Shown here: piece by piece, positions 19,801 through 27,663 of the stretch
Numbering within the stretch: position 1 is the first letter of the stretch
How the letters are laid out: each line of letters opens with the position of its first letter
Assembly: GCF_007859955.1 (NCBI RefSeq)
Contig: NZ_SJPR01000007.1
Coordinates: 1-64,000 of the forward strand
Length of the DNA stretch: 64,000 nucleotides
Source: Botrimarina colliarenosi
Lineage (GTDB): Bacteria > Planctomycetota > Planctomycetia > Pirellulales > Lacipirellulaceae
Reading direction: 5' to 3'
Notes under the pieces: model-generated
Database searches by the model: none
Seen by the model: only the letters and a program-made list of their open reading frames with translations
Told to the model about the DNA's origin: nothing
Made by a program: the position numbers and the translations under genes

Positions 19801-20178
19801 GCGAGCATCGACTCCCGGGGTGTCCTGAACGGAACGCCCAACGGGCTAGAAGTTGGTGCCAATCAATTTGTCGTGGTCGCAACCGACGATGCCGGCGCTG
19901 TTTCGTATGCAGTGGTGTCGGTCGAGGTGAACGAGTTCCCACCGTTTGCATTCGTGACCAGCAAGTCTGGTCTGAACACTGTCACACTGCGGGGCCGGCC
20001 TCCAGCCCGCGCGACGCTCATCGCCGACAGAATCGACCAGGCGATGTTGCTCGTGACGCAAGACGGCTCATCGCCGAGAGATTCGACCGACCTTTCTGTC
20101 GAAGTAGAGCATGATGACGCCGAGACCATCCGCGAGGCCGATGACGGGCCGCTCCAAATCGCTTTCGCGGCGTTTTAA
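16840..20178 (+). CDS. Large secreted protein: LamG, dockerin-like, GH128-type glycosidase, LamG, Ig-like
   Basis: 1112 residues. The N-terminus SLRVEALEQRTMLSL is the planctomycete LEPR-type export motif that replaces a normal signal peptide. Order: LamG 1 (about 27-245); calcium dockerin-like repeats (GDYDRNRVVDTADH, DGVVDAADYSIWRDN, about 250-305); a linker beta domain; an Asl1-like GH128-type TIM barrel (about 500-730); LamG 2 (about 750-935); a putative Ig domain (GPGWASIDSRGVLNGTPNG). In the barrel, GFNEPNN (Glu559) and WVTEFNN (Glu656) fit acid/base and nucleophile of clan GH-A enzymes. GH128 enzymes cut beta-1,3-glucan, so a laminarin-type substrate is plausible. No PEP-CTERM tail is present. 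Confidence 0.82.
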   Translation: MAKTPRRAIGHTAARSLRVEALEQRTMLSLTHHYTFNDGDAADVVGGSHGVLRNGAIVVDGAVLLQNTGVTSGQASDVQYVELPSDLLADEGSATLEVWYTSGGLPNWARVFDFGEEAGDSDESYLFFTPQSGSNDSRAVYRKASSAETVASTASTDDGQQHVAAVVYDNATRYLRLYLDGVEQAATSLGRSGLLGSVNDATNSLGRSLFAADPGFTGLIDEFRIYDHALTPAEAAANAAAGPVVELLPGDYDRNRVVDTADHVVWAASYGSTTELDADGNQDGVVDAADYSIWRDNLGAGEPDPADQILINESLTVDSLSSTVIELTGQSELHISHSRGVIVNSEVRLNSPDAWLFLHNVKPSNVDGVLLGQLRVDGAPALPGINLRIVQHGLGAVLIPHSVGFEPLEAFAGMHFTGESKTFEQYSYHDSPGEFGVVAGDLSSFKLKRGYMATLATQANGGGFSQVFVAQDYDLEISILPTGMDNEVRFVRVLPWRWVSKKGASDISPVTLDAAWFYNWNNSAQSTLDYEYVPIKQQRYWPGNPTNNTDVTHWLGFNEPNNPVEDAYTSLGNGSVDNAVAYYATMQTTGHRIGSPAVTDGGKAWLYEFMDKALAQGLRIDYIAIHNYQANHSATSLKAWLKDIYDRYHLPIWVTEFNNGANWTGNDPASNAANAAVIDSFIQMMDDTPWIERYSIYSRVEAVRELTYSDGSLTPTGVVYEANESPIGYTQEIAAPASAAGGAIAQLNFDGDTLDSSGYGLNGHAFGVPRFVAGVSGQALEFDGVDDRIQLPTGVASGDSFSFAGWVKWNGGGNWQRIFDFGKDTDSFLFLTPSNGSTMRFGIKNHGSQQIVETTPLTVGEWTHVAVTLGGSQARMYVDGALVDTNNAATLRPSVLGVNKNYLGDSQYAHDPSFNGQLDEVLFTDYVLTQSQILALMSGNQAPVVADRDVDGGSVMVGATYSFPLASVATDAEGATITYSIAHGPGWASIDSRGVLNGTPNGLEVGANQFVVVATDDAGAVSYAVVSVEVNEFPPFAFVTSKSGLNTVTLRGRPPARATLIADRIDQAMLLVTQDGSSPRDSTDLSVEVEHDDAETIREADDGPLQIAFAAF

Positions 20179-20513
20179 TGCAACTCGCCCGTCTCTGTTC
20201 GCACGGCAATTAGGGAGTCGTGATTCATTCACGGCTTGCCGTGGGGCCATTGCTGGTCGATTTGAGCGGTCCCTGAACCGGCTTCATACTTGGAGGCCGT
20301 ACCGGAACTGAAACCCGATTATCGACTACGCATTATTCCGACCGCCGCCGAGACGGTACGCCTGGAGAACGCGTCTTCTGCAGGTTCAGCGAAAGGTCGG
20401 GTTATCCGTATTAATTGCTTGCAGCACAATTCATCGTGCCGGGAGTCTGGGTCAGCTCAGTCTGCGCTAGCTTTCGAGGCACCCTCTGTGGCTATACTCG
20501 CGGCCGAGCCTTG
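20179..20513. other. Gene-free spacer between the GH128-like gene and the IS5 remnant
   Basis: About 335 bases with no open frame that shows a domain and no clear hairpin terminator. The GC content is lower than in the flanking genes. The stretch may contain the end of the IS5-family insertion and its target site, but no convincing terminal repeat could be read beyond 20514. Confidence 0.4.
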
Positions 20514-20517
20514 TCGC

Positions 20518-21445
20518 CTAACCCCACGCGAACAGAGGCATGCCGAGGGGCACGAAGTGATTGAGGAGTTTGCAGCGTAGAGCGGCCTCGGTCGCTTGGT
20601 TGGGGAGGGTGCGGTTCTTGAGGCGGTCGCCGCAGTTGGCTTTCAGCCGGCTCATCGCGGTCTCGCCGAGGCTGCGGCGGAGGTAGCCGATCGACTCCTT
20701 CCACGCCTGCTTTCCGTCGCGTCGGATCTGCCGCACGCTCTCGTCCCGCTCCAGCGGGTCGGCCGAGCTGTTGCCATGCTGCTTGATCCTGGCGTTCTTC
20801 CGCGGCGGGATGATCTGGTGGATCGACTCGCTGTTCAGGTAGTCCCGCACGGCCCAGCCGTCGTACGCCCCGTCGCCGTAGAACGTCTCGACCTCCGCGT
20901 CGATTTGCTCGACCAGCGGCTCGACCTGCGAGGCGTCCGTGGCGCCGCTCTCGGTGAGCGACTCGGCCAGGATCAGGTGGGTCGAAGGATCAAATGCCAA
21001 GAGCAGCTTCCGCCACGTTCGTCACTTGCCGGCGCCGTGCTTCTTAACCTTCCACTCGCCGCCGCCGAAGACCTTCAGGCCCGTTGAGTCGACGACCACA
21101 TCGATCGAGACGCCCAGCCCCACCGCCCGCTTCTGCAGGCTGATGTAGTCGGGGATCGGCATGTCGGCATTCATCAGCCTCGCCAAAGCCTGGCCGAAGC
21201 CTTCGGTCTGGCGGTAGGACAGCCGGAACAACTCACGGATCGTCAGCAGGGTCTCGATCGCCAAGTCGCTGTAGACGAACGGGTGGCCCGCTCGCTTCTC
21301 GGCGTTCTCGTGCTCCCAGGCGTCGATCACCTCGTCCGAGAACCAGAGCGTGATATCGCCCCGGCTGATCAGCAACTCGTTATACTTCGCCCAGTTCTTG
21401 ACCTGTTTAGGCGATCTGCTTCGGCTCGCTTGCGGCTGCTGACAT
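20518..21445 (-). pseudogene. IS5-family transposase, disrupted by a nonsense codon and an N-terminal frameshift
   Basis: Two open segments on the minus strand join into one transposase. The upstream segment reads NWAKYNELLISRGDITLWFS, then VVVDSTGLKVFGGGEWKVKK. The downstream segment starts RTWRKLLLAFDPSTHLILAE and runs to the stop at 20518, with YGDGAYDGWAVRDYL, RKNARI and the RSLGETAMSRLK ending (DDE Asp, Asp and Glu all present). They are separated by a single in-frame TGA at about 21024, where the family normally has Arg: CGA to TGA is one transition. At the start, ATG 21445 (MSAAASEPKQ) is out of frame by one base with the rest. The gene is therefore inactive. The 8-bp sequence TCGCCTAA at 20514 recurs inverted at 21407-21414 and is a weak terminal-repeat candidate. 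Confidence 0.85.
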
Positions 21446-21868
21446 CGCTTCGCTCCGTCCGTTGAAGAAAGAGGACTCCGTCCGACGGCGAACTCGCCGA
21501 GGTGGCCCCTCGCCGGCGAGACCTCGGGCGTAAGCGTATGCGGTCAATCTGATCGCGTTGCCCGACCAGGCGCCGACCTCGCTTAGTCGGTCTCGGCGAT
21601 CTCGGAAGTTTTTCGAAGCCGCACCGGCCCGACACTCCTCGGGCTGATTCATCCTCCCCGATATCCGCATCGGCTTGAAACGCCAAAGGCGCCTCAGATC
21701 ACCCGGCGCCCCGGCGGACTCTTCCAACGGCGAGACGGGTCTCAACCCCCGATTTGGCCACGTGCGCGAAACCGAATTGTTGGAGCGACCTTGCGCCCCG
21801 TTCGGGGCCGCGTTCCAAAAAAGGACCGATTTGGCCACCCGGCGCGGACCCCCGTTGGCCCCGCCGCG
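21446..21868. other. Gene-free stretch with a short direct repeat
   Basis: About 420 bases between the IS5 remnant and the hydrolase gene. Open frames are long (for example up to 21838 on the minus strand) but carry no domain and look like GC-driven noise. The 13-base word CCGATTTGGCCAC occurs at 21749-21761 and again at 21826-21838. The stretch may be a dispersed intergenic repeat or insertion debris. Confidence 0.4.
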
Positions 21869-23929
21869 CTAGTCCATCACGCCGCTCACCAGCCGCACCG
21901 GTCGCTGGTCGATCACCGGCGGTAGGTTGCGGATCTCGGCGTTGAGGTCGGCGTAGCGGTTCGGCCCGAGCGACGCCAGGTGCTCCATCAGCACCCGCCG
22001 CACCTCGGCGATGCTCTGCGGGTGGCGGTGCAGCGTGACATGGTCCTCGGGGACGATGATCTGCGAGGCGAGTTGCGGCAGGTCGTCGAGCCGCGCGCTG
22101 TCGAGCGACACGACGCCGTCGCCCCGTGAGCTGAACCAACCGGTGAGCCCGCTGCGCGGCTGGTCGCCGACCACGTTGTGGTAGCGGACCCACGGGCCTG
22201 GCTTGGCGGCGAGCAGGGCGTGGAGCATCGGCGACTCGGGCGACAGCGAGTCGATGCTCGTCATGACGCGGGCCGCCATCCGCGGGTGGAAGAAGCCCGG
22301 GTTGCGGCGGAACAGCTCCTGCCGCTTCGCCATCTCTTGCATCGGGAAGGCGATCAGCTTGGCGCCGACCCATTGCGTGAAGCCGTTGGCGAAGCGGCTG
22401 CCGCGGTGGGGCGTGCCGATCGTGACGACCCGCTGCACCGACGCGCTGGGCTGGAAGTAGAAAAGGTTCGATAAGTAGTCGCGCACCTCGGGGTCGGCGT
22501 CGAGTTCTTCGAACTGCCGGTCGCTGACGAGCCGCCAGAATTCGTGGTCGCTATCGACCGACTGGAGACGCGAGATGAGCCCCCCCATGCTGTGGCCGAC
22601 AAGGATGGTCTGGTCGAGCGCGAAAGCCCGGCCGCCGGGGTCGAAGGTGGTGCGGAGCTGCGCCAGGTCGGTCCGCATCTTGGCGGCGCTGACCCAGAAC
22701 GGGTTGCCGGTCGGGTAGAGATAGAACCAGAACTGGTAGCGGCTGCGGACGCGGGGGTCGCTCCGCAAGTCGTTGAACATCTCCATCCAGGTGGCGGGAC
22801 TTGACCAGAGGCCGTGCACCATCACCACGGGGATACGGTCGGGGTCGTAGGGCTCGAGCAGGTAGAGCCCCTCCAGCGGCTTGACGCTGTCGGGCTGCAA
22901 GAGGCCGATGGTCGAGACGTCTTTCTCGTGGAGGTCGGGCTGGTCGAGGTAGTACGCCAGCGGCGTCGTGAGGTCGGTCTCGAGCGGCCGGCGTTGGCCG
23001 GCGAGATCGAACGTCTCGTGGTCGGTGGTGTCGTGCAGCTCGAGGACGAGCCGCACGCCCCCCTCCGGCGCCGCAAGCGACGGCGGGTAGCTCTCGGCGC
23101 GGGCGACCGCGGTGAGGGGGTAGCAGAGCTTCCGCGGGTAGTACTTGTCTTGCGGGTGGTCACGGTCCGGGTGGAAGCGGACGCCGATCAGCGGGGTCCC
23201 CACGCCGCTGGTGTGGTAATGGTTCCGCAGGGCGAGGACCTGGAAGTCGCCGGCGAACTCGAAGCCTTGGAAGTCGGCCTCGGTCCATCGCTTGCTGTGG
23301 AGCTCGATCGCGATCGAGCAGGCGCTGTGCGTCAGGGGCAACGGCACCAAGGCGCCGGGCCGGACCTGGTCGCGTTCGCGGAGGATCCGCAGGAGGGCTT
23401 CGAGCGATTCGTTGTAGCGCCGGGTCGTGCCGGGGATCCGCTGGCGCTCGTCGGCGGCGAGGGCCCGGTAGCCGTGGACGAGCGATTCGGCATAGAAGCC
23501 GACGGCCGCGTCGGGGTCGGTCTCGGCGTGCTCCTGGGCCTGGGCGGCAGCGAGCTCGCTGAGGGCGAACTCGAGGTCGGGAGAAAGCCGGCTGTGCGCT
23601 TCCTGCTCGAGAAGTGCTAGCAGCTGCTCACGCTGCGCGGAGTCCGCTGGATCGAGCCCCCGTGGCTGCGCGACCGCCAGCGTGGCGGCCGACAGTTCGG
23701 GTTGCGCTGCCGTCGACCAAAACAGTCTCGACGCGAAGGGCTGGTCCGGCGGGCGCCGTTCGATCCACTTCTCGTGGCTCGCACAGCCGCCGGCGAGCGC
23801 AATCGCGACGACGAAGAGCGCTAGGGTCGCCGGCGTTGGTCGCGTGCGGCAGGTCACCGGGACGGCATACAGCGGGCGGGAGACCCGACGTACGCGGGCC
23901 CGCACTGCAGCGGACTCGGGAGACGACAC
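21869..23929 (-). CDS. Lipoprotein with alpha/beta-hydrolase (lipase/PGAP1-like) domain
   Basis: 686 residues. The N-terminus has a hydrophobic segment ending in a lipobox (IALAGG-Cys49), so it is probably anchored in a membrane; about 30 residues precede the signal and a later start is possible. Residues about 60-340 are a mixed domain of unknown role. The C-terminal half is an alpha/beta hydrolase: RIPVVMVHGLWSSPATWMEM gives the oxyanion-hole HG, VGHSMGGLISR the nucleophile elbow with Ser, and EDHVTLHRHPQ the likely catalytic His near residue 640. Substrate is unknown; the layout resembles PGAP1-like esterases and lipases. It is 65 bases downstream of csrA on the same strand and probably co-transcribed. 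Confidence 0.8.
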   Translation of the reverse strand: MSSPESAAVRARVRRVSRPLYAVPVTCRTRPTPATLALFVVAIALAGGCASHEKWIERRPPDQPFASRLFWSTAAQPELSAATLAVAQPRGLDPADSAQREQLLALLEQEAHSRLSPDLEFALSELAAAQAQEHAETDPDAAVGFYAESLVHGYRALAADERQRIPGTTRRYNESLEALLRILRERDQVRPGALVPLPLTHSACSIAIELHSKRWTEADFQGFEFAGDFQVLALRNHYHTSGVGTPLIGVRFHPDRDHPQDKYYPRKLCYPLTAVARAESYPPSLAAPEGGVRLVLELHDTTDHETFDLAGQRRPLETDLTTPLAYYLDQPDLHEKDVSTIGLLQPDSVKPLEGLYLLEPYDPDRIPVVMVHGLWSSPATWMEMFNDLRSDPRVRSRYQFWFYLYPTGNPFWVSAAKMRTDLAQLRTTFDPGGRAFALDQTILVGHSMGGLISRLQSVDSDHEFWRLVSDRQFEELDADPEVRDYLSNLFYFQPSASVQRVVTIGTPHRGSRFANGFTQWVGAKLIAFPMQEMAKRQELFRRNPGFFHPRMAARVMTSIDSLSPESPMLHALLAAKPGPWVRYHNVVGDQPRSGLTGWFSSRGDGVVSLDSARLDDLPQLASQIIVPEDHVTLHRHPQSIAEVRRVLMEHLASLGPNRYADLNAEIRNLPPVIDQRPVRLVSGVMD

Positions 23930-23994
23930 GACGCCGGACTGCGGACGCTACGAGGATCGCGTTAAGCGGTCAAGGCGAGTGCAACCGCCGCGAA

Positions 23995-24231
23995 TCAGGC
24001 CGAAACCGCGGTCTGAGGGCACAGATCGCTGAGTTTGATCGTCATCGTCGTCTCCTCCTCGTCGCCATCGAACCCGAGGGCGGACTCCTTCAACTCGCTC
24101 CGCAGAATCCGCACGTCGCGCGGCGCCTGTACGGCGAGGGCGACTCGGTTTCCAGAAACACGACGCACCTCGATGGTGATGTCGTTGCCGATCTGGATCT
24201 GCTCTCCGGCTTTGCGGCTCAGTACTAGCAT
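23995..24231 (-). CDS. csrA: Carbon storage regulator CsrA
   Basis: 78 residues from ATG 24231; an open frame extends 15 codons upstream, but MLVLSRKAGEQIQIG is the universal CsrA start. The core continues ITIEVRRVSGNRVALAVQAP and DVRILRSELKE, retaining the Arg of the RNA-binding edge strand. The C-terminal tail after residue 54 is acidic then neutral and longer than the 61-residue enterobacterial protein, as is common in planctomycetes. CsrA dimers bind GGA motifs in mRNA leaders and control translation. It leads a probable two-gene operon with the lipase-like lipoprotein. Confidence 0.93.
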   Translation of the reverse strand: MLVLSRKAGEQIQIGNDITIEVRRVSGNRVALAVQAPRDVRILRSELKESALGFDGDEEETTMTIKLSDLCPQTAVSA

Positions 24232-24618
24232 GGCTTGGCTCTCCGGTGCTCTGCGATGACGGCTCCGCCGTCGCAAGGGGGATTAGGGACTCGCACGCAC
24301 TTGTCTTGCAGATCACGTGCCAAGACTTCCCCAGGCCGGATAATCCGCCGCTATCACCGCCGTATTGGGGGACAGGTACCGACTTTGCATCAAGCCACGA
24401 GCGGTGGAATGCCGAAGAGAACCGGATCGGAAGTCTCTACCTGAGACGAAAGGGCTAGGGTTGCGTCTCGTATTGAGATTCTAACGACGCGACCGCCCCG
24501 CCGAACGGGGCGAGCCGACCCCCTCTCCATCCGCAGCGTCTCGCTGCGACAATGGCGGCGGAGGCTTGCGTCAGCCGGCCCCACCGATCCAACGAGAGTC
24601 CTCAACGAAGGAAACGCT
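24232..24618. other. Divergent intergenic region between csrA and the M24 peptidase
   Basis: About 390 bases that must hold the promoters for csrA (leftward) and the peptidase gene (rightward). No coding frame is convincing. A small hairpin with 7-bp arms (CGCCCCG / CGGGGCG) lies at 24494-24512, about 105 bases before the GTG start at 24619. No U-tract follows, so it is not an obvious terminator. Confidence 0.5.
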
Positions 24619-25713
24619 GTGATTGATTCCGTCGCACTGAAAGCCCGCCAAGATCGCCTCGTCGCCGAACTGAAGCGGCTCAAATGCGGGATGGCCGTGC
24701 TGCTGCGTCCCGAATCGATTCAGTGGCTGACGGGCGCGTATGTCGGGCCGCTCTTCCAGCCGGCGGCGTCGATCGACGACGAGGGGCGTGTCACGCTGGT
24801 GATGCCGAGCCGGAAGGTCGAGACGCCCGCCCTAGCGGACAAGGTATGCGCCTACGAAGAGAAGCGGCTTTCAACAATGCGGGACGCTAGCGAACAGCGC
24901 CACGACGCCATCCTGACGCTTCTGGATACGTTCAGCTCGGCGCCGAACCGCGCCGCGTGCGAGTTTTCGCTGGCGCCGCAATCGCTCTTCTCCGCCCTGG
25001 CGGGAGACTGGATCGACTTTGATCCGGTCCTCTTCCGGCTGCGTCGCAAGAAGGCCGCCGACGAGCTCGCCCTGATGGCCCGCGCCAATCAGGCGAACGA
25101 GGCGATGTACGCCCGCGCCCGCGAAATCATCGAGCCGGGCCTTAACGAACTCGACCTCTACAACGAACTGCAGACGGTCGCCGTAAGGACGCTCGGCGAG
25201 CCGTTGACCTACTTCGGGCAGGACTTTCGCGCGAACGCACGCGGCGGCGCCCCGCGGGACCGAGCGGCCGAGGCGGGCGAAATGTGGATCCTTGACCTCG
25301 GCGTCGGCTACCGCGGCTACTTCACCGACAACGCCCGCACGATCGCGGTCGGCGAGCCGACCGATCTGCAACGGAAGGCGCACGAGCGGCTCGCGGCGGT
25401 CTTCCCGATGATCGAGGCAAAGGTCCGCCCCGGCGTGAAGTGCCAGGACGTTTTCAACGAGTCGGTAAAGATGCTAGCAGACGCCGGGCCTGGCGTGTTC
25501 AACCACCACCTGGGCCACGGCGTCGGCCTCGCGCCGCACGAGGCGCCCCACCTAAACCCCAACTGGGACGACACCTTCGAGGTCGGCGACTACTTCACCG
25601 CCGAGCCGGGCCTCTACCACGACGACCTCCGCCACGGCTTGCGGTTGGAACAGAACTATGTCGTGACGGAATCGGGAGTCGAGCTGCTCACGGATTGGCC
25701 CCTGGGGATGTAG
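24619..25713 (+). CDS. M24-family Xaa-Pro aminopeptidase
   Basis: 364 residues from GTG 24619. The N-terminal creatinase-like domain (1-130) precedes a pita-bread catalytic domain. All five dinuclear metal ligands can be placed: Asp226 (LDLGVGYRG), Asp237 (YFTDNART), His300 (HHLGHGVGLAPHEAPH), Glu329 (FTAEPGLYHD) and Glu344 (LRLEQNYVV). This makes an active manganese- or cobalt-dependent aminopeptidase likely, removing N-terminal residues before proline in the cytoplasm; no signal peptide is seen. Length matches PepQ/YpdF-type enzymes. It stands upstream of the PHP phosphatase with a gap of 124 bases. Confidence 0.9.
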   Translation: MIDSVALKARQDRLVAELKRLKCGMAVLLRPESIQWLTGAYVGPLFQPAASIDDEGRVTLVMPSRKVETPALADKVCAYEEKRLSTMRDASEQRHDAILTLLDTFSSAPNRAACEFSLAPQSLFSALAGDWIDFDPVLFRLRRKKAADELALMARANQANEAMYARAREIIEPGLNELDLYNELQTVAVRTLGEPLTYFGQDFRANARGGAPRDRAAEAGEMWILDLGVGYRGYFTDNARTIAVGEPTDLQRKAHERLAAVFPMIEAKVRPGVKCQDVFNESVKMLADAGPGVFNHHLGHGVGLAPHEAPHLNPNWDDTFEVGDYFTAEPGLYHDDLRHGLRLEQNYVVTESGVELLTDWPLGM

Positions 25714-25837
25714 GCCGCGGGATACGGCGGTGGCGAGGGGCGAGAGTTTCGGCTTCCCTCGCTGGGGAGGCGTCCCTACACTCCGCGCCGCGTCGGGCCG
25801 CGCTGGCGGACGCCCCCCTCGGATGGAACCTCCCGCG

Positions 25838-26629
25838 ATGAACGGACTCGTCGATATCCATTGCCACCTGTTGCCAGGGATTGATGACGGGGCCGCCGAC
25901 CTCGAGGCGTCGCTCGCGATGGCGCGCTTGTCGGTCTCTCAAGGGGTCGAGACGATTGTCGTCACGCCCCACCAGCTCGGCGCCTTCGAACACAACCACG
26001 GCGACGAAATCCGCCGACGGACCGCCGAGCTCCAGGCCGAGCTCCGGCGGCACGACATCCCGCTCCGGGTGCTGCCCGGCGCCGATGTCCGCATCGAAGA
26101 CAACCTCATCGCGGGGCTCGAGTCGGGCGCGGTGGTGTCGCTCGGCGATCACCGCCGCCACGTGCTGCTCGAGCTGCCGCACGAGCTCTACTTCCCGCTC
26201 GAACCGGTGCTCGACTCGCTTGAGAGGCTGGGCATGGTGGGCGTGTTGTCGCATCCGGAGCGGAATGCCGGCCTGCTCGCTCGCCAGGACCTCATCGACT
26301 CGCTGGTCGGTTACGGCTGTCTGATGCAGGTCACGGCCGGGAGCCTGATCGGCGGTTTCGGCCCGAAGAGCCAAGCGATGGCCGAGCGGATGGCGACACG
26401 CGGCATGATTCACTTTCTCTCAACCGACGGGCACAGCCCGACGCGTCGGCGGCCGCGTCTCGGCGACGCCTACCGCGCGGCGGAACAACTCGTTGGCGAA
26501 GAAGCGGCGCGGCTCTGGTGTTGTGAAAACCCCCTCGCGGTCGCCGAGGGACGCAGCGTCGCGGCGGGCCCGACACAAGTCCGCCGTCCCCGCCGGGGTT
26601 GGTCGCTGTTCGCCCGGAGCGCCGCCTGA
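25838..26629 (+). CDS. PHP-fold tyrosine-protein phosphatase, CpsB/YwqE type
   Basis: 263 residues from ATG 25838, chosen because the PHP signature begins at once: MNGLVDIHCHLLPGIDDGA. Further metal-binding motifs are VVTPHQLG, GADVRIED, LSHPERN and FLSTDGHSP, which together fill the trinuclear site. CpsB/YwqE enzymes dephosphorylate bacterial tyrosine kinases and thus control exopolysaccharide export. No BY-kinase is in the window. The stop codon shares one base with the ATG of the next gene (TGATG), so the two are probably translated as a pair. Confidence 0.88.
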   Translation: MNGLVDIHCHLLPGIDDGAADLEASLAMARLSVSQGVETIVVTPHQLGAFEHNHGDEIRRRTAELQAELRRHDIPLRVLPGADVRIEDNLIAGLESGAVVSLGDHRRHVLLELPHELYFPLEPVLDSLERLGMVGVLSHPERNAGLLARQDLIDSLVGYGCLMQVTAGSLIGGFGPKSQAMAERMATRGMIHFLSTDGHSPTRRRPRLGDAYRAAEQLVGEEAARLWCCENPLAVAEGRSVAAGPTQVRRPRRGWSLFARSAA

Positions 26630-27486
26630 TGCCGGGCCGCCGATCGGCAGGACCGATCACGCGTCGGCAGGCGCTGGCCGCTGGACTCGCCGCCGGGGCT
26701 AGCTTGCTGGCGGGTCGTTCTTCGCTCGCCGCCGCCGAGCCGGTTTGGGTCGATCAACGGCAGCTCGGCCCGTTCATCTGCCGCTCCGCGTTTCGGCTGG
26801 ACGATCGGTTGCTCGCCGAAGCCGATTTGTCGCGCCTCGAGCAAGAGCTGCGGCGCGTGCTGGCGCTGGGTCCGTGCCAAACCCAGGTCGAGGTATTGCT
26901 GCTCGGCGACGCCCAGCAGCACCGCGCGCTAATTGCCGAGCGGCATCCCGACGCCCCCTACCGCCGCGCCCTGTACTATCAAACCCAACGCCGGGCGGTG
27001 ATCTATGCCTACCGGCACCGCGAGCTGGCGATCGATCTCCGCCACGAGTGCACCCACGCGTTGCTTCACGGCGACCTGGCGATGGTGCCGCTGTGGCTCG
27101 ACGAAGGCCTGGCCGAGTACTTCGAACCCTCGACCAACGAGCGTGCCCGGGGCCCGGGGCACCTCGACGCGGTTGTCGCGGACGCGGCGCGCGGTCGGCT
27201 GCTAACGCTGGCGTCGCTCGAGTCGAAACACGACCTGGCCCAGATGACCGAGGTCGACTACCGGTACGCCTGGGCATGGACGCACCTGCTGTTGCACGGC
27301 CCTCCGATCGCGGCGATGCAGCTGTGGGCGACGCTGGCGTCGCTGCGGCGATTGGAGCCCCCCGCGGCGGTGTCGGAACGGCTTGCCGCTACGTTGGGGT
27401 CGCCCGAACAGGCGTTTCTACAGCATTTTCGGGCGTGGCCCGGCGTGTTGAACGCGTCGCGACGGGGCGCCAGCAACCGACGCTGA
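26629..27486 (+). CDS. Exported metallopeptidase-like protein with HExxH motif
   Basis: 285 residues from ATG 26629, overlapping the previous stop by one base. The N-terminus has twin Arg before a hydrophobic stretch (TRRQALAAGLAAGASLLAG), consistent with Tat or Sec export. The core carries a zinc motif His139-Glu140-xx-His143 (LRHECTHALLHGDLA) and a downstream acid in PLWLDEGLAEYFE (Glu159), the gluzincin layout seen in DUF1570-type planctomycete proteins. Substrate is unknown. Coupling to a PHP phosphatase suggests an envelope role, but this is inference. Confidence 0.75.
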   Translation: MPGRRSAGPITRRQALAAGLAAGASLLAGRSSLAAAEPVWVDQRQLGPFICRSAFRLDDRLLAEADLSRLEQELRRVLALGPCQTQVEVLLLGDAQQHRALIAERHPDAPYRRALYYQTQRRAVIYAYRHRELAIDLRHECTHALLHGDLAMVPLWLDEGLAEYFEPSTNERARGPGHLDAVVADAARGRLLTLASLESKHDLAQMTEVDYRYAWAWTHLLLHGPPIAAMQLWATLASLRRLEPPAAVSERLAATLGSPEQAFLQHFRAWPGVLNASRRGASNRR

Positions 27487-27663
27487 CTTTTCCGGTTAAA
27501 GAGTTGAGAGAAAGACTGGATTTGGCTCAGAACCCATGCCGAAAGCGGAGGTAGGAAAAGTCTTTGATGCGGTCTCTCTTTGCGGCCGCTTAAATCGTAC
27601 CGAGCGCGGCGCCTCCATTGGCGTCACTAGGACGACTTCCGTCACTAAGGAGAGAGACGAGTC

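Noticed and set aside
20514..21414. TCGCCTAA pair as terminal repeats of the IS5 element
   Set aside because: Eight bases are too few, one copy overlaps the stop codon, and no target duplication was found, so it is only mentioned within the pseudogene entry.
22814..23620. 268-codon open frame on the plus strand
   Set aside because: Antisense to the lipase-like lipoprotein; Glu/Val/Arg-rich composition without a domain.
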